Of a stretch of DNA of 64,000 nucleotides, positions 11,645 through 20,470 are shown in pieces. Origin of the DNA: Mytilus edulis (taxonomy: Eukaryota > Mollusca > Bivalvia > Mytilida > Mytilidae); contig NC_092348.1 in assembly GCF_963676685.1 (NCBI RefSeq), positions 22,419,386 to 22,483,385 on the forward strand, given 5' to 3'. A program made the position numbers and the translations under genes. A model generated the notes under the pieces. It was not told where the DNA came from and ran no database searches. It saw only the letters and a program-made list of their open reading frames with translations. How positions within the stretch are numbered: position 1 is the first letter of the stretch; each line of letters begins with the position of its first letter.

Positions 11645-12170
11645 ACACAATATACCACTCCTTTAGCCCCCACAAAAAAAAAAAAAATTATCTTCAATTT
11701 TTGACCCCCCATTTTAAAGAAAAAAAACCCTTTTTACATCCAAAATAAAAATTTTACCAACATTTTTGTGTGATTTTTAACTTCAAAATTAAGAAGAAAA
11801 AAACACACTTTGTATTTATACCCCCCCCCCCCCCATAAAAAAAATAAAAAATTTTTTTTGTAAAGAGCACACCAAAACCTTAATCCTGGGGTTTTTTATA
11901 AAACTTATTTTTTCCCCTAAGGGGAGTAGTATAGTACTTGAACGACTCCAGCGCCCCCCTCCAAAAAAAAAAAATTTGGCCCCCAAAAAATTACCCTCAT
12001 TTCAAGTAAAAGAGCCCTAAATTTTCATAAAAAAAAAAAGCAAAAAAACACCCCAAAAAACACCAAATTTTCTTACTCCCAAAAAAAAACCGGGATAACA
12101 GGCAGAGAAAAAATTCTGTGGGATTTAAGAGAAAAAAAAAAAAAATCAATTTTTACTTTAAAAAATGAAA
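11645..12170. repeat. Polinton left terminal inverted repeat (526 bp)
   Basis: The repeat begins ACACAATATACCACTCC and matches the reverse complement of 26878-27413. Homology continues through ACTTTAAAAAATGAAA at 12155-12170 and then stops. The difference I can see is homopolymer length: 14 C here (11821-11834) against 24 G on the right. The repeat is rich in long A, T and C runs. Confidence 0.93.
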
Positions 12171-12323
12171 GAAAAGCAAGCGAGCGGAGCGAGATACACT
12201 CCGGTTATCCTTAAAAAATGGAAGCGAACGATTCCCTTTATGAATTACCAAAATATCCCCATTGTGCTATTATATGTGGTCAAACTGGATGTGGAAAAAC
12301 AGAGTTTGTTCTTGATTTATTAG
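12165..12323 (+). other. Short TIR-initiated reading frame overlapping the ATPase start
   Basis: The ATG at 12165 is the left-TIR mirror of the start codon used by the - strand gene at 26883. On this side it opens a 52-codon frame that ends at TAG 12321-12323 and overlaps the ATPase gene in another frame. It could act as an upstream reading frame or be an accident of TIR symmetry. There is no evidence that it makes a functional protein. Confidence 0.3.
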
Positions 12324-12895
12324 AAAAAGAATATAGTGGAGTTTTCAAATATATAGTCATACTTTGTCCAACCATCCAATGGAACAAAGCATACAAAAAT
12401 CGTGAATGGATTGGTGATGTTAGAAAACCAAAAACAAAAAAATTAATAATTGTTAATCCTATTGTTGAAGTTAGAGAAGCAAACGGTTCCCTTTATGAAG
12501 AAGAGAAGCTACAAGAACTATTAAGAATGTTCTTTAAAAAATATGCTGGTCATCCAACATTATATATCATTGATGACTGCAGTGCAACAAAAGAACTTAC
12601 AAAGAAAAAAGATATGCTGTCCGAGCTTGCATTTTCAGGAAGACATGCGGAACAATCAGTGTGGGTTATTTCACAGAGATACAACTCTGTTTTAAAAGAT
12701 TTAAGAGAACAAACAAAATGGTTATGCATGTTCTACACAAAAGATAGAGATAGTTTTGATAATTGCCTAAGAGAAAATGATGTTATTCCTACTTTGGAAG
12801 AAAGACAAAGAATAAAGGAAGAACTTAAAAAAAAGAAACATCGTAAATTAATATTAAAGACAGATCAACCTACTGATTATTGGTTACTTAATTGA
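12218..12895 (+). CDS. A32-like (FtsK/HerA-type) genome-packaging ATPase, 225 aa
   Basis: Walker A is GQTGCGKT at residues 21-28. Walker B is LYIIDD at 115-120, followed by an ISQRYNSV segment (151-158) in the position of the glutamine-containing sensor motif. Size and motif spacing match the packaging ATPases of Polintons, virophages, adenovirus-like and poxvirus-like viruses, which pump DNA into the capsid. It is the first gene of a rightward block. The start is preceded by CTTAAAAAATG. Two copies of the same short word appear in the protein, EANDSLYEL at the N-terminus and EANGSLYEE at residues 87-95, reflecting a repeated DNA motif. Confidence 0.94.
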   Translation: MEANDSLYELPKYPHCAIICGQTGCGKTEFVLDLLEKEYSGVFKYIVILCPTIQWNKAYKNREWIGDVRKPKTKKLIIVNPIVEVREANGSLYEEEKLQELLRMFFKKYAGHPTLYIIDDCSATKELTKKKDMLSELAFSGRHAEQSVWVISQRYNSVLKDLREQTKWLCMFYTKDRDSFDNCLRENDVIPTLEERQRIKEELKKKKHRKLILKTDQPTDYWLLN

Positions 12896-12904
12896 TTTTT
12901 ATTA

Positions 12905-13110
12905 GCAATTCTCAAGTAATGCTTAAGTAATTCTTAAGTAATGCTTAAGTAATTCTTAAGTAATGCTTAAGTAATTTAACCAAAATAAGTAATTCTTAAG
13001 TAATTTAACCAAAATAAGCAAAATAATTCTTAAGTAAAGCTTAAGTAATTCTTAAGTAATTTAACCAAAATAAGTAATTCTTAAGTAATTTAACCAAAAA
13101 TAAGCAATAA
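12905..13110 (+). repeat. AT-rich tandem repeat with ten CTTAAG palindromes
   Basis: Units of about 10 bases alternate between GCTTAAGTAA and TTCTTAAGTAA, followed by four interspersed copies of TTTAACCAAAATAAG. Ten CTTAAG palindromes can be counted, many spaced 10-11 bases apart, close to one helical turn. The repeat fills the only sizeable gap in the left gene block. Its position could suit a promoter, enhancer or replication-related site, but no function can be shown. Confidence 0.85.
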
Positions 13111-13118
13111 AAAAAGCA

Positions 13119-13757
13119 ATGCTGTTGGAAATACTAACAATTGCAACAAACACTGCAGTCTTATCATTGGTTGGATATGTTGTATTTAATTTTTTTAAAG
13201 TTAAAAATAAATTATATCCGTTTTTTGAAACGTATAAAATGAATGCTGAAGAATTATTATGCGAGCAAATTGTGGAAAACATAAATATTGATGATGAAGC
13301 GAGCGAAGTGAACGGTTCCCTTCAAGAAAAAAAACGCGAAAGATTATCAGCTGTTGTTGCTGGTGGGAGTAGTAAACAATATCTGGGTAAAGAATTACAA
13401 CTGTCAGATATTGATAAAATGACAACAGAACAAATAAACAAACTATACTGTAAATATGAAGCAAGATTGGGAGCTAGTATGACCAAGACATTAGGAAACT
13501 CTTTTATAAATTTATATGTCATGGGTGTATCAAAGTTTTTCAAAGTTGTTAATCCACCAATTTTGATACAAGACTTAGAGGAAGATCCTTTTATCAATAA
13601 TGCTTTAACTAATACATGTTGTGAACTGTACTATAGATATGGAATGTATCTTGCTCCTTTTACTGCAATATTAACAACAGCAAGACATATCGAACCACTC
13701 GCTTCGCTCGATTTCCAAAAAAAAGATGAAAAAAATGACATAAAAAATGATGAATGA
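13119..13757 (+). CDS. Polinton accessory protein with N-terminal membrane segment, 212 aa
   Basis: No family was recognised with certainty. Residues 3-26 form a hydrophobic helix (LLEILTIATNTAVLSLVGYV), probably a signal anchor. An acidic stretch at 50-62 contains EVNGSLQEK, a third copy of the repeated word seen in the ATPase. About residues 95-195 look globular, with a helical cluster around KMTTEQINKLYCKYEARLG and conserved-looking cysteines in NTCCELYYRYG. The C-terminus is charged (KKDEKNDIKNDE). The next gene starts 11 bases before this one stops, so they are co-oriented and overlapping. A structural or virion-membrane role is inference only. Confidence 0.75.
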   Translation: MLLEILTIATNTAVLSLVGYVVFNFFKVKNKLYPFFETYKMNAEELLCEQIVENINIDDEASEVNGSLQEKKRERLSAVVAGGSSKQYLGKELQLSDIDKMTTEQINKLYCKYEARLGASMTKTLGNSFINLYVMGVSKFFKVVNPPILIQDLEEDPFINNALTNTCCELYYRYGMYLAPFTAILTTARHIEPLASLDFQKKDEKNDIKNDE

Positions 13758-14166
13758 AAATCCTGAACAAATAGAAAACAAAGAAGAAAAAAAAGAAGTA
13801 TTTAAAAAACCCAAACAAAAAGACCCAAAAAGAGTAGCTGCTGGTAAGAAAGGTGCAGAAGTAAGAATAAGAAATGCAGAATTGAGAAAAAAAGAAGTGG
13901 AAAAATTAAAAAAAGAAAATTCAAAAATCAAACAAATAACAAAAGATTCTGATACAGAAACAGATTATGAATCAAACGAACATATTCCTTCGGTTGAGAA
14001 ACACTCCAGTTCCCTAGTTGATTATAAATTTGTACTTTTTTTTATAAGTATTGTTGGATTGGGATTGTTTTTTTACAACCAAAGTAATAAACCAGAAATA
14101 ATGATTAAAGAAATAACAAAACCAGAAAAACAAAAGAAAGAAATTGATCCTTTTGAATTTAATTAA
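13747..14166 (+). CDS. Basic single-pass membrane protein, 139 aa
   Basis: Residues 1-65 are highly charged and lysine-rich (KKPKQKDPKRVAAGKKGAEV), with a likely coiled coil from about 42 to 63. A 17-residue hydrophobic segment follows at 94-110 (KFVLFFISIVGLGLFFY), then a short charged tail ending DPFEFN. The start (TAAAAAATG) overlaps the end of the previous gene by 11 bases. The basic N-terminal half could bind DNA. No homologue is named; the call is descriptive. Confidence 0.72.
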   Translation: MMNENPEQIENKEEKKEVFKKPKQKDPKRVAAGKKGAEVRIRNAELRKKEVEKLKKENSKIKQITKDSDTETDYESNEHIPSVEKHSSSLVDYKFVLFFISIVGLGLFFYNQSNKPEIMIKEITKPEKQKKEIDPFEFN

Positions 14167-14181
14167 ATTTAGTACATTAAA

Positions 14182-14418
14182 ATGACAACTCAAAAAGACG
14201 GAAAACAAATAGCAAATATGTTATATCATGCTGGAGTGGAAACATTGTTAACAGTTGGATATGCAGAAATAGGTAAAAAGGTATTAAGGAGGCCAGCACC
14301 AAAAGTGGATTTTAATATGAATGATGTTGTAATGTTATCCATTGATATATTACTTGCAATGGCAACAAAAGATATGTTGATTAAGCAAGGTATTATACCT
14401 GCTGATATTATGAAGTAA
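14182..14418 (+). CDS. Small Polinton protein, 78 aa
   Basis: A compact frame 15 bases after the preceding gene and 16 before the next, all in one orientation. The protein is moderately hydrophobic (NDVVMLSIDILLAMATKDM) with a basic patch (GKKVLRRPAPK) at residues 31-41. No family was recognised. It is kept because of its spacing, its ATTAAAATG start context and its place in an otherwise tightly packed block. Confidence 0.6.
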   Translation: MTTQKDGKQIANMLYHAGVETLLTVGYAEIGKKVLRRPAPKVDFNMNDVVMLSIDILLAMATKDMLIKQGIIPADIMK

Positions 14419-14434
14419 TTTTTGTTTTTATAAA

Positions 14435-14854
14435 ATGGCAAGTGCTTTAACAATGATGCTTGGTGGGGCAATAACAAATGCTTTTGCATTTTCAGGGAGT
14501 AATTATTTATTTTCACATATGGGTAGTAATGCAAATGAAGAGAAAATAAGACATGATAAAGCTATAGAAAAATTAGAAAAAGCACAATCAGAATGGAATA
14601 AAAAAAGAATACAAAAATTAGATTTTATAAATGAACAATTACAAAAGGAACATCATGCGGTTCAGACTTTTGATGATGTTGACCAGGCAATGAAACTATA
14701 CTATCGTGTCACGAATAAAAAATTAACTTCATTATCACCTAAACCTACATTAAGTGATTTTTATACTCCATCAGAAGACCAGAAAAATAGAGAGATTGCA
14801 TTTGTTGTTGGTGGTATGGCATTAACTGGTTTTATTGTTTGGGTAATAAAATAA
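14435..14854 (+). CDS. Membrane-associated helical protein, 139 aa
   Basis: The N-terminus is hydrophobic and Gly/Ala-rich (MASALTMMLGGAITNAFAFS). Residues about 34-75 form a strongly charged helix likely to be coiled coil (AIEKLEKAQSEWNKKRIQK). The last 20 residues are a hydrophobic tail anchor (IAFVVGGMALTGFIVWVIK). The arrangement resembles small virion membrane proteins seen in Polintons, but I cannot name a family. It is the last gene of the rightward left block. Confidence 0.7.
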   Translation: MASALTMMLGGAITNAFAFSGSNYLFSHMGSNANEEKIRHDKAIEKLEKAQSEWNKKRIQKLDFINEQLQKEHHAVQTFDDVDQAMKLYYRVTNKKLTSLSPKPTLSDFYTPSEDQKNREIAFVVGGMALTGFIVWVIK

Positions 14855-14991
14855 AAAATAAATACAATTTACGTTTGTATGAAAAATTGGAAAAATAAGA
14901 AAAAATTGATAAAAAATAGAGTCCCTAATTTCTGTACTTTTCCTGTTTTTAGGGGTATAGAGAAATAATAAAATAAAATAAAAATTTCTTT

Positions 14992-15243
14992 TTAAGAATT
15001 TTCAGGACACTGTTTTTCAAAAACATATTCATAAACTTTATCTGGTCTAATTAAAGCATCCCAACCAGGGGGAAATTTAGATAACTTTTTACCTTCAAAC
15101 TTTTCCATTACTTTCATTTGTTGTGGAGTTAAAGGGCATTCACCATCATCTCTTAAACAACATATTTGATAATTTGATAACATTATTCTTCCTAATATAA
15201 CAATAGCATCAGGATCATCTTCTTTAGTATAAGCTTCAATCAT
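14992..15243 (-). CDS. Small Polinton protein, 83 aa
   Basis: An open frame just downstream of the polymerase on the same strand, 59 bases after its end. It has five cysteines including CCLRDDGEC at residues 28-36, and a PPGWDALIRPDKVYEYVFEK segment. No family was recognised. The upstream leader is very A-rich. Retained because it fills a gap and its composition is gene-like. Confidence 0.6.
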   Translation of the reverse strand: MIEAYTKEDDPDAIVILGRIMLSNYQICCLRDDGECPLTPQQMKVMEKFEGKKLSKFPPGWDALIRPDKVYEYVFEKQCPENS

Positions 15244-15302
15244 TTTTTTTGTCTTTTATTTTTAAGAAAAAAATTTAAATTATATATTTTTTAATTTCTT
15301 CT

Positions 15303-18300
15303 CTAATATCCATAAGGAAAACTTCTAATTAAATTTTCATTTTCACAATATACCATTCTTTTATCAAACATATAATCATAATCTTTAACTTGTTTAACTG
15401 TTTTAAGTTGATGATCTTTTCCTATTTTTATATTATTATATTTAACAGTTTCATATTTTTCATTTTCATCAGTAACTATTTTTATTTTTTTATCTAATGT
15501 AATCTTTTTTTCTACTTCAGCATTTAATCTAAAACCTTTACAACAGCTAACTAGTTTTTCTGTATCTAGTTTCATAGAATAATCTTTTGGACCAGCAGAT
15601 ATAAATTGTTTTATATGATTAGCGTTATGTTTTGAAACAATTTCATCTGTTAAATCTCCTAATTTATTTCCCATCATACTTTCTATCTTTTTACAAGCTT
15701 CAGAACCATCATCATTATAAATACAAGAATCTGTATCCATGTATAAAACTCTTTCTTGTAAAATATCCAATAGTTCGTATAATTTTAATCTAGCATGTGC
15801 TGTTGTAAACAAAGCTATATAAACATTTACACTTGGATTAGGTTTAGAGTATTCTTCTTTATTTTTATATTCTGTTAAAACAATATCTTCATCTAATATC
15901 ATAGTACTTATATCTTTATATTTTTTATTAAATACTATTTTAGTTATATGTTCTAAAGTAAAACAATATTCTTTTTGTGTAAAATTATCTCTCATACCAA
16001 AATGTCCCCATAAATTATTTAAACATATTTTAGCTATAAATCTTAATCCTGAATTGTACTTAACTTTGTCAATATCTAAATCATAAGCAGTATTATCTAT
16101 AATGTATTGTATTTTTGTTTTACATTCTTTATCGTTTTTACAATCATTTTTACAATATTTAGGATCACATTTACATCCTGAAGCTTCTTGTTTATATTTC
16201 ATAAACGTATCTACATAAAGTTTAAATATATCTGTAGATGTTTTTTCAAAATGTTCTAGTTCATATATTTTTTGTAATTCATAACCTTTTTCTATTGCTT
16301 TATCTATTTCTATTGTAGACCATGTACCTACTATAACTCTTTCCTCATCAGAATGTATACATTTTTCATTTTTAATATTTTTACATTCTTTACATCTTTT
16401 TATTTCATGTATTTTATCATGTTTATTTAAAGTAGGATCGCTTGACGCATCTATGTGTTTACATTTAAAAGATATTTTATTCATACATGTTCTACATAAT
16501 CCAAAAAGTAATTTATGTGTATTATCACTAGTTGATTGTTTATAAGGTAAAACAGGGTGATACAATCCTTTAGGTGGTAATATTTTACATTTCATTATTC
16601 CGAAATAATTCCTATGGGGATTTTTTATATAATCATCTACAGAAACATCTGTATATGTAATAGGATGTCCTATAGGATATTTACAATATTTATTTACTGA
16701 TGGATACAGAGAACAAAAATCTACATATCTACCTTTTAAATCAGAAAGATTATTGTATAATTGAATAGTTTCTGTTCTTCCTCCATAAAATGCATCTCTT
16801 TTATCAATAGGTTTTAAATGTGGATCAACGTCAGGATATTTTTGTTGATCAAACTCACATTCCCATATTGTATGAATTTTTACATTTGGTTTTAGATAAT
16901 CTTCAATAGTTTTAAGTCTTTCTTTAGTTTGGTCATATAACTCTTTCATAGTTTTTTTATTTCTATCTTTTTTACATATTTCTTCAGGACTATAACATTT
17001 TGGACATCCATGCCAATAACATCCAAAAAATTCATAAACATTACGCATTTTATTTTCTCTATCATAATAATAACCATCGACTTTATAACATTTATTATTA
17101 ATGAATAATTTCTTTTCACCTCCCCTTTTAGCATGTTGAATCATTATATTATATTCTAAAGAAATATACTCTAACCATTGTATTGATTTTTGTGAATGTA
17201 CTTCTTTAATTGTCATCTTTTTGTGAATTCCAATTGTTTCATTTGTCAACATTATTGTTTTAAATATTTTTGTACAACATTGAGCAATTGTAATATATTG
17301 AAATGGATCGATACAATTATTGAATATATTTAAAAATAATTTTCTATATAAGGTACAACCTTTGGCAAGAATTAAAACATCCAATAGACAATAATAAAAT
17401 ATTTCTTTATAGAATTTAAATTCTTTTTCTTTAACTTTATTATACCATTCATCAAATAATTCTTTATTTTTAATTGTCATAGTATTATAACCAAAATATT
17501 CTTTATCAGGATAAATTCCCTTATATTTTTGATTCTCTGTTGTATTAAAATAATGTGGAAAATAACCTTTGTTACCCACAAATCCAAATGTTTTTGGGAA
17601 AGCAGCTAATCCACATAATGTAAAATTTATAGAATCTATGAATCTTAAATTTATTCCTTTAATAAATATAGCTGTTAATTTTAATCCTGAAGAAATAATA
17701 CTATGTTCAATTTTATTTTTTACAATGTATCCTAAAATCGGTTGCATATCATAACCTTTTCCATAATGTGAAATAAAAGTGTAGTCTTTAAATTTGTCTC
17801 TTATGAAATATTTACAAAAGTTGTCTATTACAGAATTTCTTATAGGGGTTTCATATTCCCTAAAGGGAATTTTTTCTACATCACTAAAACAATCATCTAT
17901 GTCTAATTCTAACAAGTTTAAATTATCAATATTGAAATCACATTTAAATACTTTTACATAGTTATTTTTAAAACAATAAATATTTTCTAAATCGTAAGCT
18001 ATACAAAAATTCATTATATGTATTCCTGTTTCTTGATTTGCTTCAAAATCAAAATATATATATTTATTATTTTTTACTTGTTTTGGTACTGATGGTTTCA
18101 TATAACATAAGTGTTCTTCATTACTTTCCGTGTATTTTTCATAACATATTAAACATATTTTTTCACCACATTTGTGATTTTTGCCTGTATATGTTTTGTT
18201 ACATTTATCACAAATATGTTGTTTTCTGATAGTTGTTACTGTGTTATCTTTGCATGTATGTTGTTCAGTATAACCAATTAAACATACTTTACAAAACCTA

Positions 18301-19112
18301 CGTTTAGCTAAAAATCCTGTTATATTTGTTATAGTGTCAAAGTGTTCATCATGATAATATAAATATATTTGTTCATTATATTCTTCATTACCATTATATA
18401 AAATATATTCTGTACTATTTGATGTAAAAACAATTATCCTAATATTAAGATAATTTTCAAAAGCTTTTAAATCATCTAAATTATTACCTTCTTTTTTTAT
18501 TTCTACTCCTGATTGTTCATGCAAATCTTCAGCTAATCTTTTTTGTAATGGTCTACCTTCATTGATATGTTTTAATTGAGAATCTGTAAAATCTTTTAAT
18601 AACTTATTTGAAGCTAAAGAAGTTACAATTGCCCTTGATAAACATATTGTATCATCATTTTTTATTTGGATAATACTTCTTTTATTTGTGACATCTAATA
18701 TTTTTAAACCCCTACCTTTTCCTCTTTTATTAGGTATAATAGTAACTTCAAAAATAACTTCTTCTAAATTTAATTCTTCAGCACTATTTAATAATCTTTC
18801 CATTTGATCCATGAATAACTTTTTAACTGTATTATATGTTCTTATAGGCCAGCTTTTATGTTTAGTAATTATGATTTCATGAATAGGTACTATTTTAATT
18901 CTTCCATTAGGGTAATCTTTTATGGAATAGTCTACCATGTGTTCAAAAGCATTTGTAAATGTTTCTTGTTTTTCATCCTTTAGACTAATTTTATAATTAA
19001 ATACATAAATACTTGCTTTATGTTTATATTCTTTTGTCAAAACAAGTTTATATGAATCTCCTCGCTTGGATAAAATTTTATCCTTTTTTGCCTCCATTTT
19101 TAAAGAAAACAT
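15303..19112 (-). CDS. POLB: Protein-primed DNA polymerase B with OTU-like N-terminal region, 1269 aa
   Basis: Replicates the element from its termini using a protein primer. The 3'-5' exonuclease has ExoI FDFEAN (D355, E357), ExoII with D455 in HYGKGYDMQPI, and ExoIII YCLLD (Y574, D578). Polymerase motif A is VDFCSLYPS (D798), motif B KICLNNLWG (K1028) and motif C YMDTDS (D1126, D1128). FYGGRTE precedes motif A, and a Cys-rich insertion lies between A and B (CRTCMNKISFKC; CKECKNIKNEKC). Residues 157-257 pair DTICLSRAI with HDEHFDT, an OTU-like cysteine-protease pattern (C157, H257); a Cys/His zinc cluster follows (274-336). All catalytic residues are present. Met6 (19097), preceded by TTTAAAAATG, is an alternative start. 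The integrase starts divergently only 15 bases away. Confidence 0.97.
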   Translation of the reverse strand: MFSLKMEAKKDKILSKRGDSYKLVLTKEYKHKASIYVFNYKISLKDEKQETFTNAFEHMVDYSIKDYPNGRIKIVPIHEIIITKHKSWPIRTYNTVKKLFMDQMERLLNSAEELNLEEVIFEVTIIPNKRGKGRGLKILDVTNKRSIIQIKNDDTICLSRAIVTSLASNKLLKDFTDSQLKHINEGRPLQKRLAEDLHEQSGVEIKKEGNNLDDLKAFENYLNIRIIVFTSNSTEYILYNGNEEYNEQIYLYYHDEHFDTITNITGFLAKRRFCKVCLIGYTEQHTCKDNTVTTIRKQHICDKCNKTYTGKNHKCGEKICLICYEKYTESNEEHLCYMKPSVPKQVKNNKYIYFDFEANQETGIHIMNFCIAYDLENIYCFKNNYVKVFKCDFNIDNLNLLELDIDDCFSDVEKIPFREYETPIRNSVIDNFCKYFIRDKFKDYTFISHYGKGYDMQPILGYIVKNKIEHSIISSGLKLTAIFIKGINLRFIDSINFTLCGLAAFPKTFGFVGNKGYFPHYFNTTENQKYKGIYPDKEYFGYNTMTIKNKELFDEWYNKVKEKEFKFYKEIFYYCLLDVLILAKGCTLYRKLFLNIFNNCIDPFQYITIAQCCTKIFKTIMLTNETIGIHKKMTIKEVHSQKSIQWLEYISLEYNIMIQHAKRGGEKKLFINNKCYKVDGYYYDRENKMRNVYEFFGCYWHGCPKCYSPEEICKKDRNKKTMKELYDQTKERLKTIEDYLKPNVKIHTIWECEFDQQKYPDVDPHLKPIDKRDAFYGGRTETIQLYNNLSDLKGRYVDFCSLYPSVNKYCKYPIGHPITYTDVSVDDYIKNPHRNYFGIMKCKILPPKGLYHPVLPYKQSTSDNTHKLLFGLCRTCMNKISFKCKHIDASSDPTLNKHDKIHEIKRCKECKNIKNEKCIHSDEERVIVGTWSTIEIDKAIEKGYELQKIYELEHFEKTSTDIFKLYVDTFMKYKQEASGCKCDPKYCKNDCKNDKECKTKIQYIIDNTAYDLDIDKVKYNSGLRFIAKICLNNLWGHFGMRDNFTQKEYCFTLEHITKIVFNKKYKDISTMILDEDIVLTEYKNKEEYSKPNPSVNVYIALFTTAHARLKLYELLDILQERVLYMDTDSCIYNDDGSEACKKIESMMGNKLGDLTDEIVSKHNANHIKQFISAGPKDYSMKLDTEKLVSCCKGFRLNAEVEKKITLDKKIKIVTDENEKYETVKYNNIKIGKDHQLKTVKQVKDYDYMFDKRMVYCENENLIRSFPYGY

Positions 19113-19127
19113 TTTAGTTACTTCAAA

Positions 19128-19946
19128 ATGTCTAAAACAAATCTAACAAATAAATTAGCAGATGAATTACATCATAGAGTTATAAAATCTTTTCCTAAAA
19201 GACGTGTTTATGTTAATTCAATAGATCAAACATGGGCAGTTGATTTAATAGATATACAACAATATTCAAAACAAAATAAACACTATAAATATTTATTAGC
19301 AGTTATTGATATTTTTAGTAAATATGGTTGGTTGATTCCATTGAAAAATAAAACAGGAGTAGCAGTAAGTGAAGCATTTAAAACATTATTTAAAGAAAGA
19401 AAACCAATATATATTTGGTCAGATAAAGGATCTGAATTTTATAATCGACAAGTAAAAGAATTGTTAAAAGATAATAACATAAAGTTATATTCAACTGAGA
19501 ATGAAGAAAAATCCAGTGTAGTGGAACGCTGGATAGGAACAATGAAACAACATATGTATAAATACTTTACTGCTAATGAAACTTTTAAATATTATGATAT
19601 ACTAGATAAATTAGTTAAAAATTATAATAATACAGTACATTCTTCAATTAAAATGACACCTGTTGAAGCAAGTAAATTAAAAAATGAATTAACAGTGTAT
19701 AAAAATTTATATCCAGAAAAGGAAGAGAAAATTAAAAAACCTAAATTTAAAGCAGGTACTAGAGTAAGAATAACAAAAAAAAAAGGTAAATTTGAAAAGG
19801 GTTATACTACTCGTTGGAGAAAAGAAATATTTGTAATTGAAAAAGTTTTAAATACAATTCCTTTTACTTATAAAATAATTGATTTAAAAGGCGAAGAAAT
19901 AACAGGTGCTTTCTATGAACAAGAATTACTTTTGACTAAGTTTTAA
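19128..19946 (+). CDS. INT: Retroviral-type (rve, DDE) integrase, 272 aa
   Basis: Catalyses strand transfer of the element into the genome, generating the 6-bp duplication. The N-terminus ADELHHRVIKSFPKRRVYV is typical of Polinton integrases. Catalytic residues are D39 (WAVDLID), D99 (WSDKGSEF) and E133 (SVVERW). After the core, residues about 200-265 form an SH3/chromodomain-like tail (FKAGTRVRITKKKGKF, then RWRKEIFVIEKVL). The frame is undamaged. It is divergent from the polymerase with 15 bases between start codons. Its start context TTACTTCAAAATG is almost repeated at the gene starting at 20471. Confidence 0.96.
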   Translation: MSKTNLTNKLADELHHRVIKSFPKRRVYVNSIDQTWAVDLIDIQQYSKQNKHYKYLLAVIDIFSKYGWLIPLKNKTGVAVSEAFKTLFKERKPIYIWSDKGSEFYNRQVKELLKDNNIKLYSTENEEKSSVVERWIGTMKQHMYKYFTANETFKYYDILDKLVKNYNNTVHSSIKMTPVEASKLKNELTVYKNLYPEKEEKIKKPKFKAGTRVRITKKKGKFEKGYTTRWRKEIFVIEKVLNTIPFTYKIIDLKGEEITGAFYEQELLLTKF

Positions 19947-20470
19947 ATCTCTAGGTAGATTTAAAATCCATTGAATAAATCCATTAAATCTTAAATGTCT
20001 GTCTTGTATAGCAAACAGTAATTACTGGTTTGAATAGTTGAAACGTTGTGAATTTGATATTTAAATCTAACTACAGTCAATTGTAATATTATATATATTA
20101 ATAAAAGAACAAATTCAATAATATCGACAAAATGTAAGAAACATACTTGAATTCGTTTGTTAAATCATGCATCAAACTAATTAACTGCGTCAGTAAAAGT
20201 TTAATAGTTGTAAACAAAATTTTCAGGTAAAATTTACAATAACCTGTAGTTAAGTAAGTATTTACTGCATCTAAGGAGTTGTTTACTGTAACTAAGTAAG
20301 TGTTCATTGTAACTAAGGAGATGTTTACTGTATCCAAGCAAACTGTTTATATTTAATTCAATAGGATATGACTTTTAAATAAACTAAATCGATCATTGTA
20401 AATATTTACAGGTAACAAAGTGCGGTTTTTAATTAAATTTGCCATTTAATATTGCTACAGTAACTTCAAA
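19947..20470. other. Longest non-coding gap in the Polinton
   Basis: A 524-base gap in an otherwise compact element. It holds the 21-base minisatellite at about 20243-20340, and just before the next gene the box GTAACTTCAAAATG. No protein-coding frame is well supported. A 79-codon frame on the - strand (20098-20337) is formed largely by the minisatellite. Confidence 0.6.
20243..20340. repeat. 21-bp degenerate minisatellite
   Basis: About four and a half imperfect 21-base units of the form ACTAAGKAGNTGTTTACTGT (for example AACTAAGGAGATGTTTACTG). Read on the - strand, the 21-base period gives a seven-residue repeat in which V-N-T-Y-L and V-N-N-S-L alternate. That could be a small protein or merely an echo of the DNA repeat. 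Confidence 0.7.

Noticed and set aside
12900-13120. CRISPR-like array at the CTTAAG repeat
   Set aside because: Units are contiguous 10-base tandem repeats without spacers, in a eukaryotic transposon.
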